64,000 bases of DNA, from assembly GCA_037349105.1 (NCBI GenBank), contig JAYJMM010000036.1, positions 6,112,001-6,176,000 of the forward strand, written 5' to 3'. Source of the DNA: Limnomonas spitsbergensis (Eukaryota; Chlorophyta; Chlorophyceae; Chlamydomonadales). Shown in pieces: positions 50,676-63,500 of the stretch. Position numbers and translations under genes: made by a program. A model generated the notes under the pieces. That model saw nothing but the letters and a program-made list of their open reading frames with translations, had not been told where the DNA came from and did no database searches. Position 1 is the stretch's first letter. The number at the start of each line of letters is the position of its first letter.

Positions 50676-52738
50676 TTCACGCTCATGACGGTCTCGAACC
50701 TGCTCACCAGCCAATCACAGCTTCGTAAACAGTCTATTTAAAGCCACGGACACGACTGCTCTTGATCACTCTTTCTCCAAGACGACGGCAGAATCGGCGA
50801 CCGAGCCAAGGTGCAGCGAGACACACCGCTTTCACGGAACCCTCTTATGGACAAGGCCTCTGGGGCGATGACCCTGCAACACGCCTTGCGTCGTTTAAAA
50901 GCAAACGGCTGGCCATATATAGGAGGGCGATTTCAGGAGACCTCCCCCCTCGGCCAAACGACCTGCTCCAACACGCGTCGTTGTTATTTCGTCCGGGTGG
51001 AACGCTTGTCCTTGGCTGAGGCCTGCGTCCGGAACCACGCCAAAAGCTCAATGGCACCCACTTGAGGGTGTTCGACAGCCGCAACCCATAGGAGCTCGCC
51101 GTTCACCGACAGCGTTGGCCCACTTTTCCGGGGGCGCGTCAATTAGGCCACCGGGCCCAACCGTCCGATCGCCCAAGTCGACCGCACCGACCAAGCTCCT
51201 CGTCACCACCCTTCGTGGATGGCGCTTCCCGCCATCGATTTGCTGTATGCGAGACTTGAAGGGCCTCGCTCCTACGGTCTTGTGAGGTTTCTCCTCGTTG
51301 TTCCGCTTGGGTAGTTCATGCTTCTTGCCATGCCTATAGGTTGGCTTGTTTCAAGACGCGACTCGAAGAATCGGCGAGCCCATTTCCGGCAAAGCCTACT
51401 GAAATTGGGGCTTGACATGATTGTGCCCCCGGTACACGCCGGGGTTATTTTGCATGCTCGTGCAAAGTCCCGGTTCATGTCTTTTCTTCAAATAACTGAT
51501 TGCGACTCACATAGCGACTCGGAGATGAACGTTGACCATTAAGTCTATATATAGTCAAAGTCGTGGACTACTCGTGGTTGTGCCATATCATGTTCTTTAT
51601 AGTCGAGTTTTGACGCATGTCTTTCAAAGATTTATATTGTATGTGATCGCTTCTCAACTTCTCATTTTTTGATCACATGCATTTGGATCTCGGTTGTAGT
51701 CGAAGAAGGGCCGGTCGAAGACTCGAAAGCATCTGCTATAGACAAGTATCTTACGTTTTTCTGGTATCAACCTCAATCACACGGACTATGCAGCATGTGG
51801 AGACGCAAAAAGGACACCTGCCACATTGCCGTTTCTACGCCTCCGTCGGTAACTGACAATAAACCTTTGCCGTCGTGCTCATCATAATTTTGGGGCTGAC
51901 TAAACTACGGGTAGATAAAATCGGCCCACACTATCGGCCTTTTTAAGAACCTCTGCCTGGCCAGGGCCGGCTACAAAGAGAACCTCGCATGTCAAAAACG
52001 GTTACTTGGCAGACCCTCGGTGCTTCCCTTGTGCACGGTAAATTCGCACTTTGACATGTCCTCAACATGCATACTGAATATGTTACTAGTTAAATATTTT
52101 GGGGGTGAGCGGGTACATGCGCGATAGAATAACAATTAGCAAAAAGTGTGTGCGGCCGGTCAGTAACAGGCCCAACCAACTATTTTGTCAGTGCGCGGGG
52201 TATTTTCTGTACCTACCATCAAAAACTGATTAGGACTGATGATTTATGCCACATCCATTCACATATTGCTGACCGTGTACTTTTCTTTCAAGCATCAAAC
52301 TAGGTTTTTAAATGAGTCGACAATACGTAGTGGTTGCAAGAGTTGCGCAAAGTAAATTTTACGACTCACAGAAAGTGTTGTTAAATTGCTTGTTACGAAC
52401 TTGCTTCGCAACATAACAAGCAACTTGTTTTATAACATACACGTGCACAAAGTAGAGTACTTTTTGCTTGCGCAACAAATTTGATATATTTGTCATCCAA
52501 AGGGGTGCGCGGACTCTATTCGATTTCACGGTACAACTATGGTTGAGTCTGTGCGGACAAGTCGCGATGTACATATCAAGCTCCTAGCACGAGAGGTTGA
52601 TAGGCTCCCTCTTAAATATATGAGTGCATGTAAGATTCTTGCGCTCTACCATCCCACCCTACCTCACTGGGCACACTTGGAGGTTTGCATGCTCCTTGTG
52701 CATCCTATTCACCGCTAAAATGTTTAGGTGCGTGCGTG

Positions 52739-52817
52739 TAAGAGTCTTGCGCTCTGCCAACTGAGCTAACAGGGCAGTCTTCGCCCCATGAGGGGCTCGA
52801 TCCCTCGACCACAAGAT
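52739..52817 (-). tRNA. Permuted tRNA-Lys(CUU), copy 25, compensatory acceptor change
   Basis: G5 is U and U68 is G, so the consensus G5-U68 wobble becomes U5-G68. Two changes 42 bp apart on the DNA, one in each half, preserve one pair of the permuted fold. T54A is also present. Confidence 0.85.
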
Positions 52818-54877
52818 TTCACGCTCATGACGGTCTCAAACCTGCGCACCAGCCAATCATAGCTTCTTATACAGTCTCTTTAAAGCCACGGACACGACTG
52901 CTCTTGATCACTCTTTCTCCAAGACGACGGCAGAATCGGCGACCGAGCCAAGGTGCGGCGAGACACACCGCTTTCACGGAACCCTCTTAAGGACAAGGCC
53001 TCCGGGGAGATGACCCTGCAACACGCCTTGCGTCGTTTAAAAGCAAACGGCTGGCCATATATAGGAGGGCGATTTCAGGAGACCTCCCCCCTCGGCCAAA
53101 CGACCTGCTCCAACACGCGTCGTTGTTATTTCGTCCGGGTGGAACGCTTGTCCTCGGCTGAGGCCTGCGTCCGGAACCACGCCAAAAGCTCAATGGCACC
53201 CACTTGAGGGTGTTCGACAGCCGCAACCCATAGGAGCTCGCCGTTCACCGACAGCGTTGGCCCACTTTTCCGGGGGCGAGTCAATTAGGCCACCGGGCCC
53301 AACCGACCGATCGCCCAAGTCGACCGCACCGACCAAGCTCCTCGTCACCACCCTTCGTGGATGGCGCTTCCCGCCATCGATTTGCTGTATGCGAGACTTG
53401 AAGGGCCTCGCTCCTACGGTCTTGTGAGGTTTCTCCTCGTTGTTCCGCTTGGGTAGTTCATGCTTCTTGCCATGCCTATAGGTTGGCTTGTTTCAAGACG
53501 CGACTCGAAGAATCGGCGAGCCCATTTCCGGCAAAGCCTACTGAAATTGGGGCTTGACATGATTGTGCCCCCGGTACACGCCGGGGTTATTTTGCATGCT
53601 CGTGCAAAGTCCCGGTTCATGTCTTTTCTTCAAATAACTGATTGCGACTCACATAGCGACTCGGAGATGAACGTTGACCATTAAGTCTATATATAGTCAA
53701 AGTCGTGGACTACTCGTGGTTGTGCCATATCATGTTCTTTATAGTCGAGTTTTGACGCATGTCTTTCAAAGATTTATATTGTATGTGATCGCTTCTCAAC
53801 TTCTCATTTTTTGATCACATGCATTTGGATCTCGGTTGTAGTCGAAGAAGGGCCGGTCGAAGACTCGAAAACATCTGCTATAGACAAGTATCTTACGTTT
53901 TTCTGGTATCAACCTCAATCACACGGACTATGCAGCATGTGGAGACGCAAAAAGGACACCTGCCACATTGCCGTTTCTACGCCTCCGTCGGTAACTGACA
54001 ATAAACCTTTGCCGTCGTGCTCATCATAATCTTGGGGCTGACTAAACTACGGGTAGATAAAATCGTCCCACACTATCGGCCTTTTTAAGAACCTCTGCCT
54101 GGCCAGGGCCGGCTACAAAGAGAACCTCGCATGTCAAAAACGGTTACTTGGCAGACCCTCGGTGCTTCCCTTGTGCACGGTAAATTCGCACTTTGACATG
54201 TCCCCAACATGCATACTGAATATGTTACTAGTTAAATATTTTGGGGGTGAGCGGGTACATGCGCGATAGAATAACAATTAGCAAAAAGTGTGTGCGGCCG
54301 GTCAGTAACAGGCCCAACCAACTATTTTGTCAGTGCGCGGGGTATTTTCTGTACCTACCATCAAAAACTGATTAAGACTGATTTATGCCACATCCATTCA
54401 CATATTGCTGACCGTGTACTTTTCTTTCAAGCATCAAACTAGGTTTTTAAATGAGTCGACAATACGTAGTGGTTGCAAGAGTTGCGCAAAGTAAATTTTA
54501 CGACTCACAGAAAGTGTTGTTAAATTGCTTGTTACGAACTTGCTTCGCAACATAACAAGCAACTTGTTTTATAACATACACGTGCACAAAGTAGAGTACT
54601 TTTTGCTTGTGCAACAAATTTGATCTATTTGTCATCCAAAGGGGTGCGCGGACTCTATTCGATTTCACGGTACAACTATGGTTGAGTCTGTGCGGACAAG
54701 TCGCGATGTACATATCAAGCTCCTAGCACGAGAGGTTGATAGGCTCCCTCTTAAATATATGAGTGCATGTAAGATTCTTGCGCTCTACCATCCCACCCTA
54801 CCTCACTGGGCACACTTGGAGGTTTGCATGCTCCTTGTGCATCCTATTCACCGCTAAAATGTTTAGGTGCGTGCGTG

Positions 54878-54956
54878 TAAGAGTCTTGCGCTCTGCCAAC
54901 TGAGCTAACCGGGCAGTCTTCGCCCAATGAAGGGCTCGATCCCTCGACCACAAGAT
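54878..54956 (-). tRNA. Permuted tRNA-Lys(CUU), copy 26, T54A and G-U in T stem
   Basis: T54A as in copies 20, 21 and 25. C63 is U, turning G51-C63 into a G-U pair. The rest is consensus. Confidence 0.82.
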
Positions 54957-57026
54957 TTCACGCTCATGACGGTCTCAAACCTGCGCACCAGCCAATCATA
55001 GCTTCTTATACAGTCTCTTTAAAGCCACGGACACGACTGCTCTTGATCACTCTTTCTCAAAGACGACGGCAGAATCGGCGACCGAGCCAGGGTGCGGCGA
55101 GACACACCGCTTTCACGGAACCCACTTAAGGACAAGGCCTCCGGGGCGATGACCCTGCAACACGCCTTGCGTCGTTTAAAAGCAAACGGCTGGCCATAGG
55201 AGGGCGATTTCAGGAGACGTCCCCCCTCGGCCAAACGACCTGCTCCAACACGCGTCGTTGTTATTTCGTCCGGGTGGAACGCTTGTCCTTGGCTGAGGCC
55301 GGCGTCCGGAACCACGCCAAAAGCTCAATGGCACCCACTTGAGGGTGTTTGACAGCCGCAACCCATAGGAGCTCGCCGTTCACCGACAGCGTTGGCCCAC
55401 TTTTCCGGGGGCGCGTCAATTAGGCCACCGGGCCCAACCGACCGATCGCCCATGTCGACCGCACCGACCAAGCTCCTCGTCACCACCCTTCGTGGATGGC
55501 GCTTCCCGCCATCGATTTGCTGTATGCGAGACTTGAAGGGCCTCGCTCCTACGGTCTTGTGAGGTTTCTCCTCGTTGTTCCGCTTGGGTAGTTCATGCTT
55601 CTTGCCATGCCTATAGGTTGGCTTGTTTCAAGACGCGACTCGAAGAATCGGCGAGCCCATTTCCGGCAAAGCCTACTGAAATTGGGGCTTGACATGATTG
55701 TGCCCCCGGTACACGCCGGGGTTATTTTACATGCTCGTGCAAAGTCCCCGGTCATGTCTTTCCTTCAAATAACTGATTGCGACTCACAAAGCGACTCGGA
55801 GATGAACGTTGACCATTAAGTCTATAGTCAAAGGCGTGGACTTCTCGTGGTTGTGCCATATCATGTTCTTTAAAGTCGAATTTTGACGCATGTCTTTCAA
55901 AGATTTATATTATATGTGATCGCTTCTCAACATCTCATTTTTTGATCACATGCATTTGGATCTCGGTTGTAGTCGAAGAAGGGCCGGTCGAAGACTCGAA
56001 AGCATCTGCTATAGACAAGTATCTTACGGTTTTCTGGTATCAACCTCAATCACACGGACTATGCAACATGTGGAGACGCAAAAAGGACACCTGCCACATT
56101 GCCGTTTCTACGCCTCCGTCGGTAACTGACAATAAACCTTTGCCGTCGTGCTCATCATAATCTTGGGGCTGACTAAACTACGGGTAGATAAAATCGTCCC
56201 ACACTATCGGCCTCTTTAAGAACCTCTGCTTGGCCAGGGCCGGCTACAAAGAGAACCTCGCATGTCAAAAACGGTTACTTGGCAGACCCTCGGTGCTTCC
56301 CTTGTGCACGGTAAATACGCACTTTGACATGTCCCCAACATGCATACTTTATGACGAGTTTGAATATGTTACTAATTAAATATTTTGGGGGTGCGCGGGT
56401 ACATGCGCGATAGAATAACAATTAGCAAAAAGTGTGTGCGGCCGGTCAATAACATGCCCAACCAACTATTTTGTCAGTGCGCGGGGTATTTTCTGTACCT
56501 ACCATCAAAACTGATTAGGACTGATTTATGCCACATCCATTCACATATTGCTGACCGTGTACTTTTCTTTCAAGCATCAAACTAGGTTTTTAAATGAGTC
56601 GACAATACGTAGTGGTTGCAAGAGTTGCGCAAAGTAAATTTTACGACTCACAGAAAGTGTTGTTAAATTGCTTGTTACGAACTTGCTTCGCAACATAACA
56701 AGCAAATTGTTTTATAACATACGCTTGCGCGCGTACAAAGTAGATTACTTTTTGCTTGCGCAACAAATATGATATACTTGTCATCCAAAGGGGTGCGCGG
56801 ACTCTATTCGATTTCACGGTACAACTATGGTTGAGTCTGTGCGGACAAGTCGCGATGTACATATCAAGCTCCTAGCACGAGAGGTTGATAGGCTCCCTCT
56901 TAAATATATGAGTGCATGTAAGATTCTTGCGCTCTACCATCCCACCCTACCTCACTGGGCACACTCGGAGGTTTGCATGCTCCTTGTGCATCCTATTCAC
57001 CGCTAAAATGTTTGGGTGCGTGCGTG

Positions 57027-57104
57027 TAAGAGTCTTGCGCTTTGCCAACTGAGCTAACCGGGCAATCTTCGCCCAATGAGGGGCTCGAACCTCGACCACA
57101 AGAT
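57027..57104 (-). pseudogene. Permuted tRNA-Lys, copy 27, decayed
   Basis: One base is deleted from the T stem, leaving GAGG before the T loop. G22 is A, breaking the C13-G22 pair of the D stem. The anticodon arm and CTT remain. With a shortened T stem it is unlikely to be a working tRNA. Confidence 0.8.
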
Positions 57105-59175
57105 TTCACGCTCATGACGGTCTCAAACCTGCGCACCAGCCAATCATAGCTTCTTATACAGTCTCTTTAAAGCCACGGACACGACTGCTCTTGATCACTC
57201 TTTCTCAAAGACGACGGCAGAATCGGCGACCGAGCCAGGGTGCGGCGAGACACACCGCTTTCACGGAACCCACTTAAGGACAAGGCCTCCGGGGCGATGA
57301 CCCTGCAACACGCCTTGCGTCGTTTAAAAGCAAACGGCTGGCCATAGGAGGGCGATTTCAGGAGACGTCCCCCCTCGGCCAAACGACCTGCTCCAACACG
57401 CGTCGTTGTTATTTCGTCCGGGTGGAACGCTTGTCCTTGGCTGAGGCCGGCGTCCGGAACCACGCCAAAAGCTCAATGGCACCCACTTGAGGGTGTTTGA
57501 CAGCCGCAACCCATAGGAGCTCGCCGTTCACCGACAGCGTTGGCCCACTTTTCCGGGGGCGCGTCAATTAGGCCACCGGGCCCAACCGACCGATCGCCCA
57601 TGTCGACCGCACCGACCAAGCTCCTCGTCACCACCCTTCGTGGATGGCGCTTCCCGCCATCGATTTGCTGTATGCGAGACTTGAAGGGCCTCGCTCCTAC
57701 GGTCTTGTGAGGTTTCTCCTCGTTGTTCCGCTTGGGTAGTTCATGCTTCTTGCCATGCCTATAGGTTGGCTTGTTTCAAGACGCGACTCGAAGAATCGGC
57801 GAGCCCATTTCCGGCAAAGCCTACTGAAATTGGGGCTTGACATGATTGTGCCCCCGGTACACGCCGGGGTTATTTTACATGCTCGTGCAAAGTCCCCGGT
57901 CATGTCTTTCCTTCAAATAACTGATTGCGACTCACAAAGCGACTCGGAGATGAACGTTGACCATTAAGTCTATAGTCAAAGGCGTGGACTACTCGTGGTT
58001 GTGCCATATCATGTTCTTTAAAGTCGAATTTTGACGCATGTCTTTCAAAGATTTATATTATATGTGATCGCTTCTCAACATCTCATTTTTTGATCACATG
58101 CATTTGGATCTCGGTTGTAGTCGAAGAAGGGCCGGTCGAAGACTCGAAAGCATCTGCTATAGACAAGTATCTTACGGTTTTCTGGTATCAACCTCAATCA
58201 CACGGACTATGCAACATGTGGAGACGCAAAAAGGACACATGCCACATTGCCGTTTCTACGCCTCCGTCGGTAACTGACAATAAACCTTTGCCGTCGTGCT
58301 CATCGTAATTTTGGGGCTGACTAAACTACGGGTAGATAAAATCGTCCCACACTATCGGCCTTTTTAAGAACCTCTGCCTGGCCAGGGTCAGCTACAAAGA
58401 GAACCTCGCATGTCAAAAACGGCTACTTGGCAGACCCTCGGTGCTTCCCTTGTGCACGGTAAATACGCACTTTGACATGTCCACAACATGCATACTTTAT
58501 AACGAGTTTGAATATGTTACTTATTAAATATTTTGGGGGTGCGCGGGTACATGCGCGATAGAATACCAATTAGCAAAAAGTGTGCGCGTCCGGTCAGTAA
58601 CAGGCCCAACCAACTATTTTGTCAGTGCGCGGGGTAGTTTTCTGTACCTACCATCAAAACTGATTAGGACTGATTTATGCCACATCCATTCACATATTGC
58701 TGACCGTGTACTTTTCTTTCAAGCATCAAACTAGGTTTTCAAATGAGTCGACAATACGTAGTGGTTGCAAGAGTTGCGCACAGTAAATTTTACGCCTCAC
58801 AAAAAGTGTTGTTAAATTGCTTGTTACGAACTTGCTTCGCAACATAACAAGCAACTTGTTTTATAACATACGGTTGCGCGAGCACACAGTAGAGTACTTT
58901 TTGCTTGCGCAACAAATTTGATCTATTTGTCATCCAAAGGGGTGCGCGGACTCTATTCGATTTCACGGTACAACTATGGTTGAGTCTGTGCGGACAAGTC
59001 GCGATGTACATATCAAGCTCCTAGCACGGGAGGTTGATAAGCTCCCTCTTAAATATATGAGTGCATGTAAGATTCTTGCGCTCTACCATCCCACCCTACC
59101 TCACTGGGCACACTTGGAGGTTTGCATGCTCCTTGTGCATCCTATTCACCGCTAAAATGTTTGGGTGCGTGCGTA

Positions 59176-59246
59176 TAAGAGTCTTGCGCTCTGCCAACTA
59201 AGCTAATCTTCGCCCAATGAGGGACTTTAACCCTCGACCACAAGAT
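59176..59246 (-). pseudogene. Permuted tRNA-Lys, copy 28, lacks 5' acceptor strand
   Basis: An 8-bp deletion at the joint between the halves removes CT of the joint and nucleotides 1-6. The 3' half therefore runs straight into the D arm and no acceptor stem can form. The T loop is TTAAAGT. The leader/trailer helix persists as GCGTG/TACGC with one G-U pair. Confidence 0.85.
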
Positions 59247-61310
59247 TTCACGCTCCCGACGGTCTCAAACCTGCGCACCAGCCAATCATAGCTTCGTAAT
59301 CAGTCTCTTTAAAGCCACGGACACGACTGCTCTTGACCACTCTTTCTCCAAGACGACGGCAGAATCGGCGACCGAGCCAGGGTGCGGCGAGACACACCGC
59401 TTTCACGGAACCCACTTAAGGACAAGGCCTCCGGGGCGATGACCCTGCAACACGCCTTGCGTCGTTTAAAAGCAAACGGCTGGCCATAGGAGGGCGATTT
59501 CAGGAGACCTCCCCCCTCGGCCAAACGACCTGCTCCAACACGCGTCGTTGTTATTTTGTCCGGGTGGAACGCTTGTCCTTGGCTGAGGCCGGCGTCCGGA
59601 ACCACGCCAAAAGCTCAATGGCACCCACTTGAGGGTGTTCGACAGCCGCAACCCATAGGAGCTCGCCGTTCACCGACAGCGTTGGCCCACTTTTCCGGGG
59701 GCGCGTCAATTAGGCCACTGGGCCCAACCGACCGATCGCCCAAGTCGACCGCACCGACGAAGCTCCTCGTCACCACCCTTCGTGGATGGCGCTTCCCGCC
59801 ATCGATTTGCTGTATGCGAGACTTGAAGGGCCTTGCTTACAAAGTCTTGTGAGGTTTCTCCTCGTTGTTCCGCTTGGGTAGTTCCTATAGGTTGGCTTGA
59901 TTCAAGACGCGACTCGAAGAATCGGCGAGCCCATTTCCGGCAAAGCCTACTGAAATTGGGGCTTGACATGATTGTGCCCCCGGTACACGCCGGGGTTATT
60001 TTACATGCTCGTGCAAAGTCCCCGTTCATGTCTTTCCTTCAAATAACTGATTGCGACTCACAAAGCGACTCGGAGATGAACGTTGACCATTAAGTCTATA
60101 GTCAAAGGCGTGGACTACTCGTGGTTGTGCCATATCATGTTCTTTAGAGTCGAGTTTTGACGCATGTCTTACAAAGATTTATATTGTATGTGATCGCTTC
60201 TCAACATCTCATTTTTTGATCACATGCATTTGGATCTCGGTTGTAGTCGAAGAAGGGCCGGTCGAAGACTCGAAAGCATCTGCTATAGACAAGTATCTTA
60301 CGTTTTTCTGGTATCAACCTCAATCACACGGACTATGCAACATGTGGAGACGCAAAAAGGACACATGCCACATTGCCGTTTCTACGCCTCCGTCGGTAAC
60401 TGACAATAAACCTTTGCCGTCGTGCTCATCGTAATTTTGGGGCTGACTAAACTACGGGTAGATAAAATCGTCCCACACTATCGGCCTTTTTAAGAACCTC
60501 TGGCTGGCCAGGGTCAGCTACAAAGAGAACCTCGCATGTCAAAAACGGCTACTTGGCAGACCCTCGGTGCTTACCTTGTGCACGGTAAATACGCACTTTG
60601 ACATGTCCACAACATGCATACTTTATAACGAGTTTGAATATGTTACTTATTAAATATTTTGGGGGTGCGCGGGTACATGCGCGATAGAATACCTGAATAC
60701 CAATTAGCAAAAAGTGTGCGCGTCCGGTCAGTAACAGGCCCAACCAACTATTTTGTCAGTGCGCGGGGTAGTTTTCTGTACCTACCATCAAAAACTGATT
60801 AGGACTGATTTATGCCACATCCATTCACTTATTGCTGACCGTGTACTTTTCTTTCAAGCATCAAACTAGGTTTTCAAATGAGTCGACAATACGTAGTGGT
60901 TGCAAGAGTTGCGCACAGTAAATTTTACGCCTCACAAAAAGTGTTGTTAAATTGCTTGTTACGAACTTGCTTCGCAACATAACAAGCAACTTGTTTTATA
61001 ACATACGGTTGCGCGAGCACACAGTAGAGTACTTTTTGCTTGCGCAACAAATTTGATATATTTGTCATCCAAAGGGGTGCGCGGACTCTATTCGATTTCA
61101 CGGTACAACTATGGTTGAGTCTGTGCGGACAAGTCGCGATGTACATATCAAGCTCCTAGCACGGGAGGTTGATAGGCTCCCTCTTAAATATATGAGTGCA
61201 TGTAAGATTCTTGCGCTCTACCATCCCACCCTACCTCACTGGGCACACTTGGAGGTTTGCATGCTCCTTGTGCATCCTATTCACCGCTAAAATGTTTGGG
61301 TGCGTGCGTA

Positions 61311-61381
61311 TAAGAGTCTTGCGCTCTGCCAACTAAGCTAATCTTCGCCCAATGAGGGACTTTAACCCTCGACCACAAGAT
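61311..61381 (-). pseudogene. Permuted tRNA-Lys, copy 29, lacks 5' acceptor strand
   Basis: Same 8-bp deletion and T-loop changes as copy 28, consistent with duplication of that unit after the damage. Confidence 0.85.
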
Positions 61382-63429
61382 TTCACGCTCCCGACGGTCT
61401 CAAACCTGCGCACCAGCCAATCATAGCTTCGTAATCAGTCTCTTTAAAGCCACGGACACGACTGCTCTTGACCACTCTTTCTCCAAGACGACGGCAGAAT
61501 CGGCGACCGAGCCAGGGTGCGGCGAGACACACCGCTTTCACGGAACCCACTTAAGGACAAGGCCTCCGGGGCGATGACCCTGCAACACGCCTTGCATCGT
61601 TTAAAAGCAAACGGCTGGCCATAGGAGGGCGATTTCAGGAGACCTCCCCCCTCGGCCAAACGACCTGCTCCAACACGCGTCGTTGTTATTTCGTCCGGGT
61701 GGAACGCTTGTCCTTGGCTGAGGCCTGCGTCCGGAACCACGCCAAAAGCTCAATGGCACCCACTTGAGGGTGTTCGACAGCCGCAACCCATAGGAGCTCG
61801 CCGTTCACCGACAGCGTTGGCCCACTTTTCCGGGGGCGCGTCAATTAGGCCACTGGGCCCAACCGACCGATCGCCCAAGTCGACCGCACCGACCAAGCTC
61901 CTCGTCACCACCCTTCGTGGATGGCGCTTCCCGCCATCGATTTGCTGTATGCGAGACTTGAAGGGCCTTGCTTCTAAAGTCTTGTGAGGTTTCTCCTCGT
62001 TGTTCCGCTTGGGTAGTTCCTATAGGTTGGCTTGATTCAAGACGCGACTCGAAGAATCGGCGAGCCCATTTCCGGCAAAGCCTACTGAAATTGGGGCTTG
62101 ACATGATTGTGCCCCCGGTACACGCCGGGGTTATTTTACATGCTCGTGCAAAGTCCCCGTTCATGTCTTTCCTTCAAATAACTGATTGCGACTCACAAAG
62201 CGACTCGGAGATGAACGTTGACCATTAAGTCTATAGTCAAAGGCGTGGACTACTCGTGGTTGTGCCATATCATCAATGTTCTTTAGAGTCGAATTTTGAC
62301 GCATGTCTTTCAAAGATTTATATTGTATGTGATCGCTTCTCAACATCTCATTTTTTGATCACATGCATTTGGATCTCGGTTGTAGTCGAAGAAGGGCCGG
62401 TCGAAGACTCGAAAGCATCTGCTATAGACAAGTATCTTACGTTTTTCTGGTATCAACCTCAATCACACGGACTATGCAACATGTGGAGACGCAAAAAGGA
62501 CACATGCTACATTGCCGTTTCTACGCCCCCATCGGTAACTGACAATAAACCTTTGCCGTCGTGCTCATCGTAATTTGGGGGCGGACTAAACTACGGGTAG
62601 ATAAAATCGTCCCACACTATCGGCCTTTTTAAGAACCTGGCCAGGGCCGGCTACAAAAAAAACCTCGCATGTCAAAAACGGCTACTTGGCAGACCCTCGG
62701 TGCTTCCCTTGTGCACGGTAAATACGCACTTTGACATGTCCACAACATGCATACTTTATAACGAGTTTGAATATGTTACTTATTAAATATTTTGGGGGTG
62801 CGCGGGTACATGCGCGATAGAATACCAATTAGCAAAAAGTGTGCGCGTCCGGTCAGTAACAGGCCCAACCAACTATTTTGTCAGTGCGCGGGGTAGTTTT
62901 ATGTACCTACCATCAAAAACTGATTAGGACTGATTTATGCCACATCCATTCACATATTGCTGACCGTGTACTTTTCTTTCAAGCATCAAACTAGGTTTTC
63001 AAATGAGTCGACAATACGTAGTGGTTGCAAGAGTTGCGCAAAGTAAATTTTACGACTCACAGAAAGTGTTGTTAAATTGCTTGTTACGAACTTGCTTCGC
63101 AACATAACAAGCAACTTGTTTTATAACATACACGTGCACAAAGTAGAGTACTTTTTGCTTGTGCAACAAATTTGATCTATTTGTCATCCAAAGGGGTGCG
63201 CGGACTCTATTCGATTTCACGGTACAACTATGGTTGAGTCTGTGCGGACAAGTCGCGATGTACATATCAAGCTCCTAGCACGAGAGGTTGATAGGCTCCC
63301 TCTTAAATATATGAGTGCATGTAAGATTCTTGCGCTCTACCATCCCACCCTACCTCACTGGGCACACTCGGAGGTTTGCATGCTCCTTGTGCATCCTATT
63401 CACCGCTAAAATGTTTGGGTGCGTGCGTG

Positions 63430-63500
63430 TAAGAGTCTTGCGCTCTGCCAACTAAGCTAATCTTCGCCCAATGAGGGGCTTTAACCCTCGACCACAAGAT
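63430..63500 (-). pseudogene. Permuted tRNA-Lys, copy 30, lacks 5' acceptor strand
   Basis: Same 8-bp deletion as copies 28 and 29, with T loop TTAAAGC and trailer CACGC. It cannot form an acceptor stem. Confidence 0.85.

Larger units (their letters stand above)
25201..55091. repeat. Middle block: units 12-25, moderately diverged
   Basis: Spacing varies (2,106, 2,134, 2,135, 2,136, 2,139, 2,141, 2,142 bp). The small indels include a 29-bp deletion in unit 12 near 25366, a TATATT insertion near 30227, extra TATA at 40866, 45139, 51547 and 53690, and extra GAT at 37280, 39418 and 52240. Neighbouring units share private variants: units 22 and 23 share the Pol III gene change at T55 and the altered leader, and units 20 and 21 share T54A. 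This indicates local duplication of units. Confidence 0.85.
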
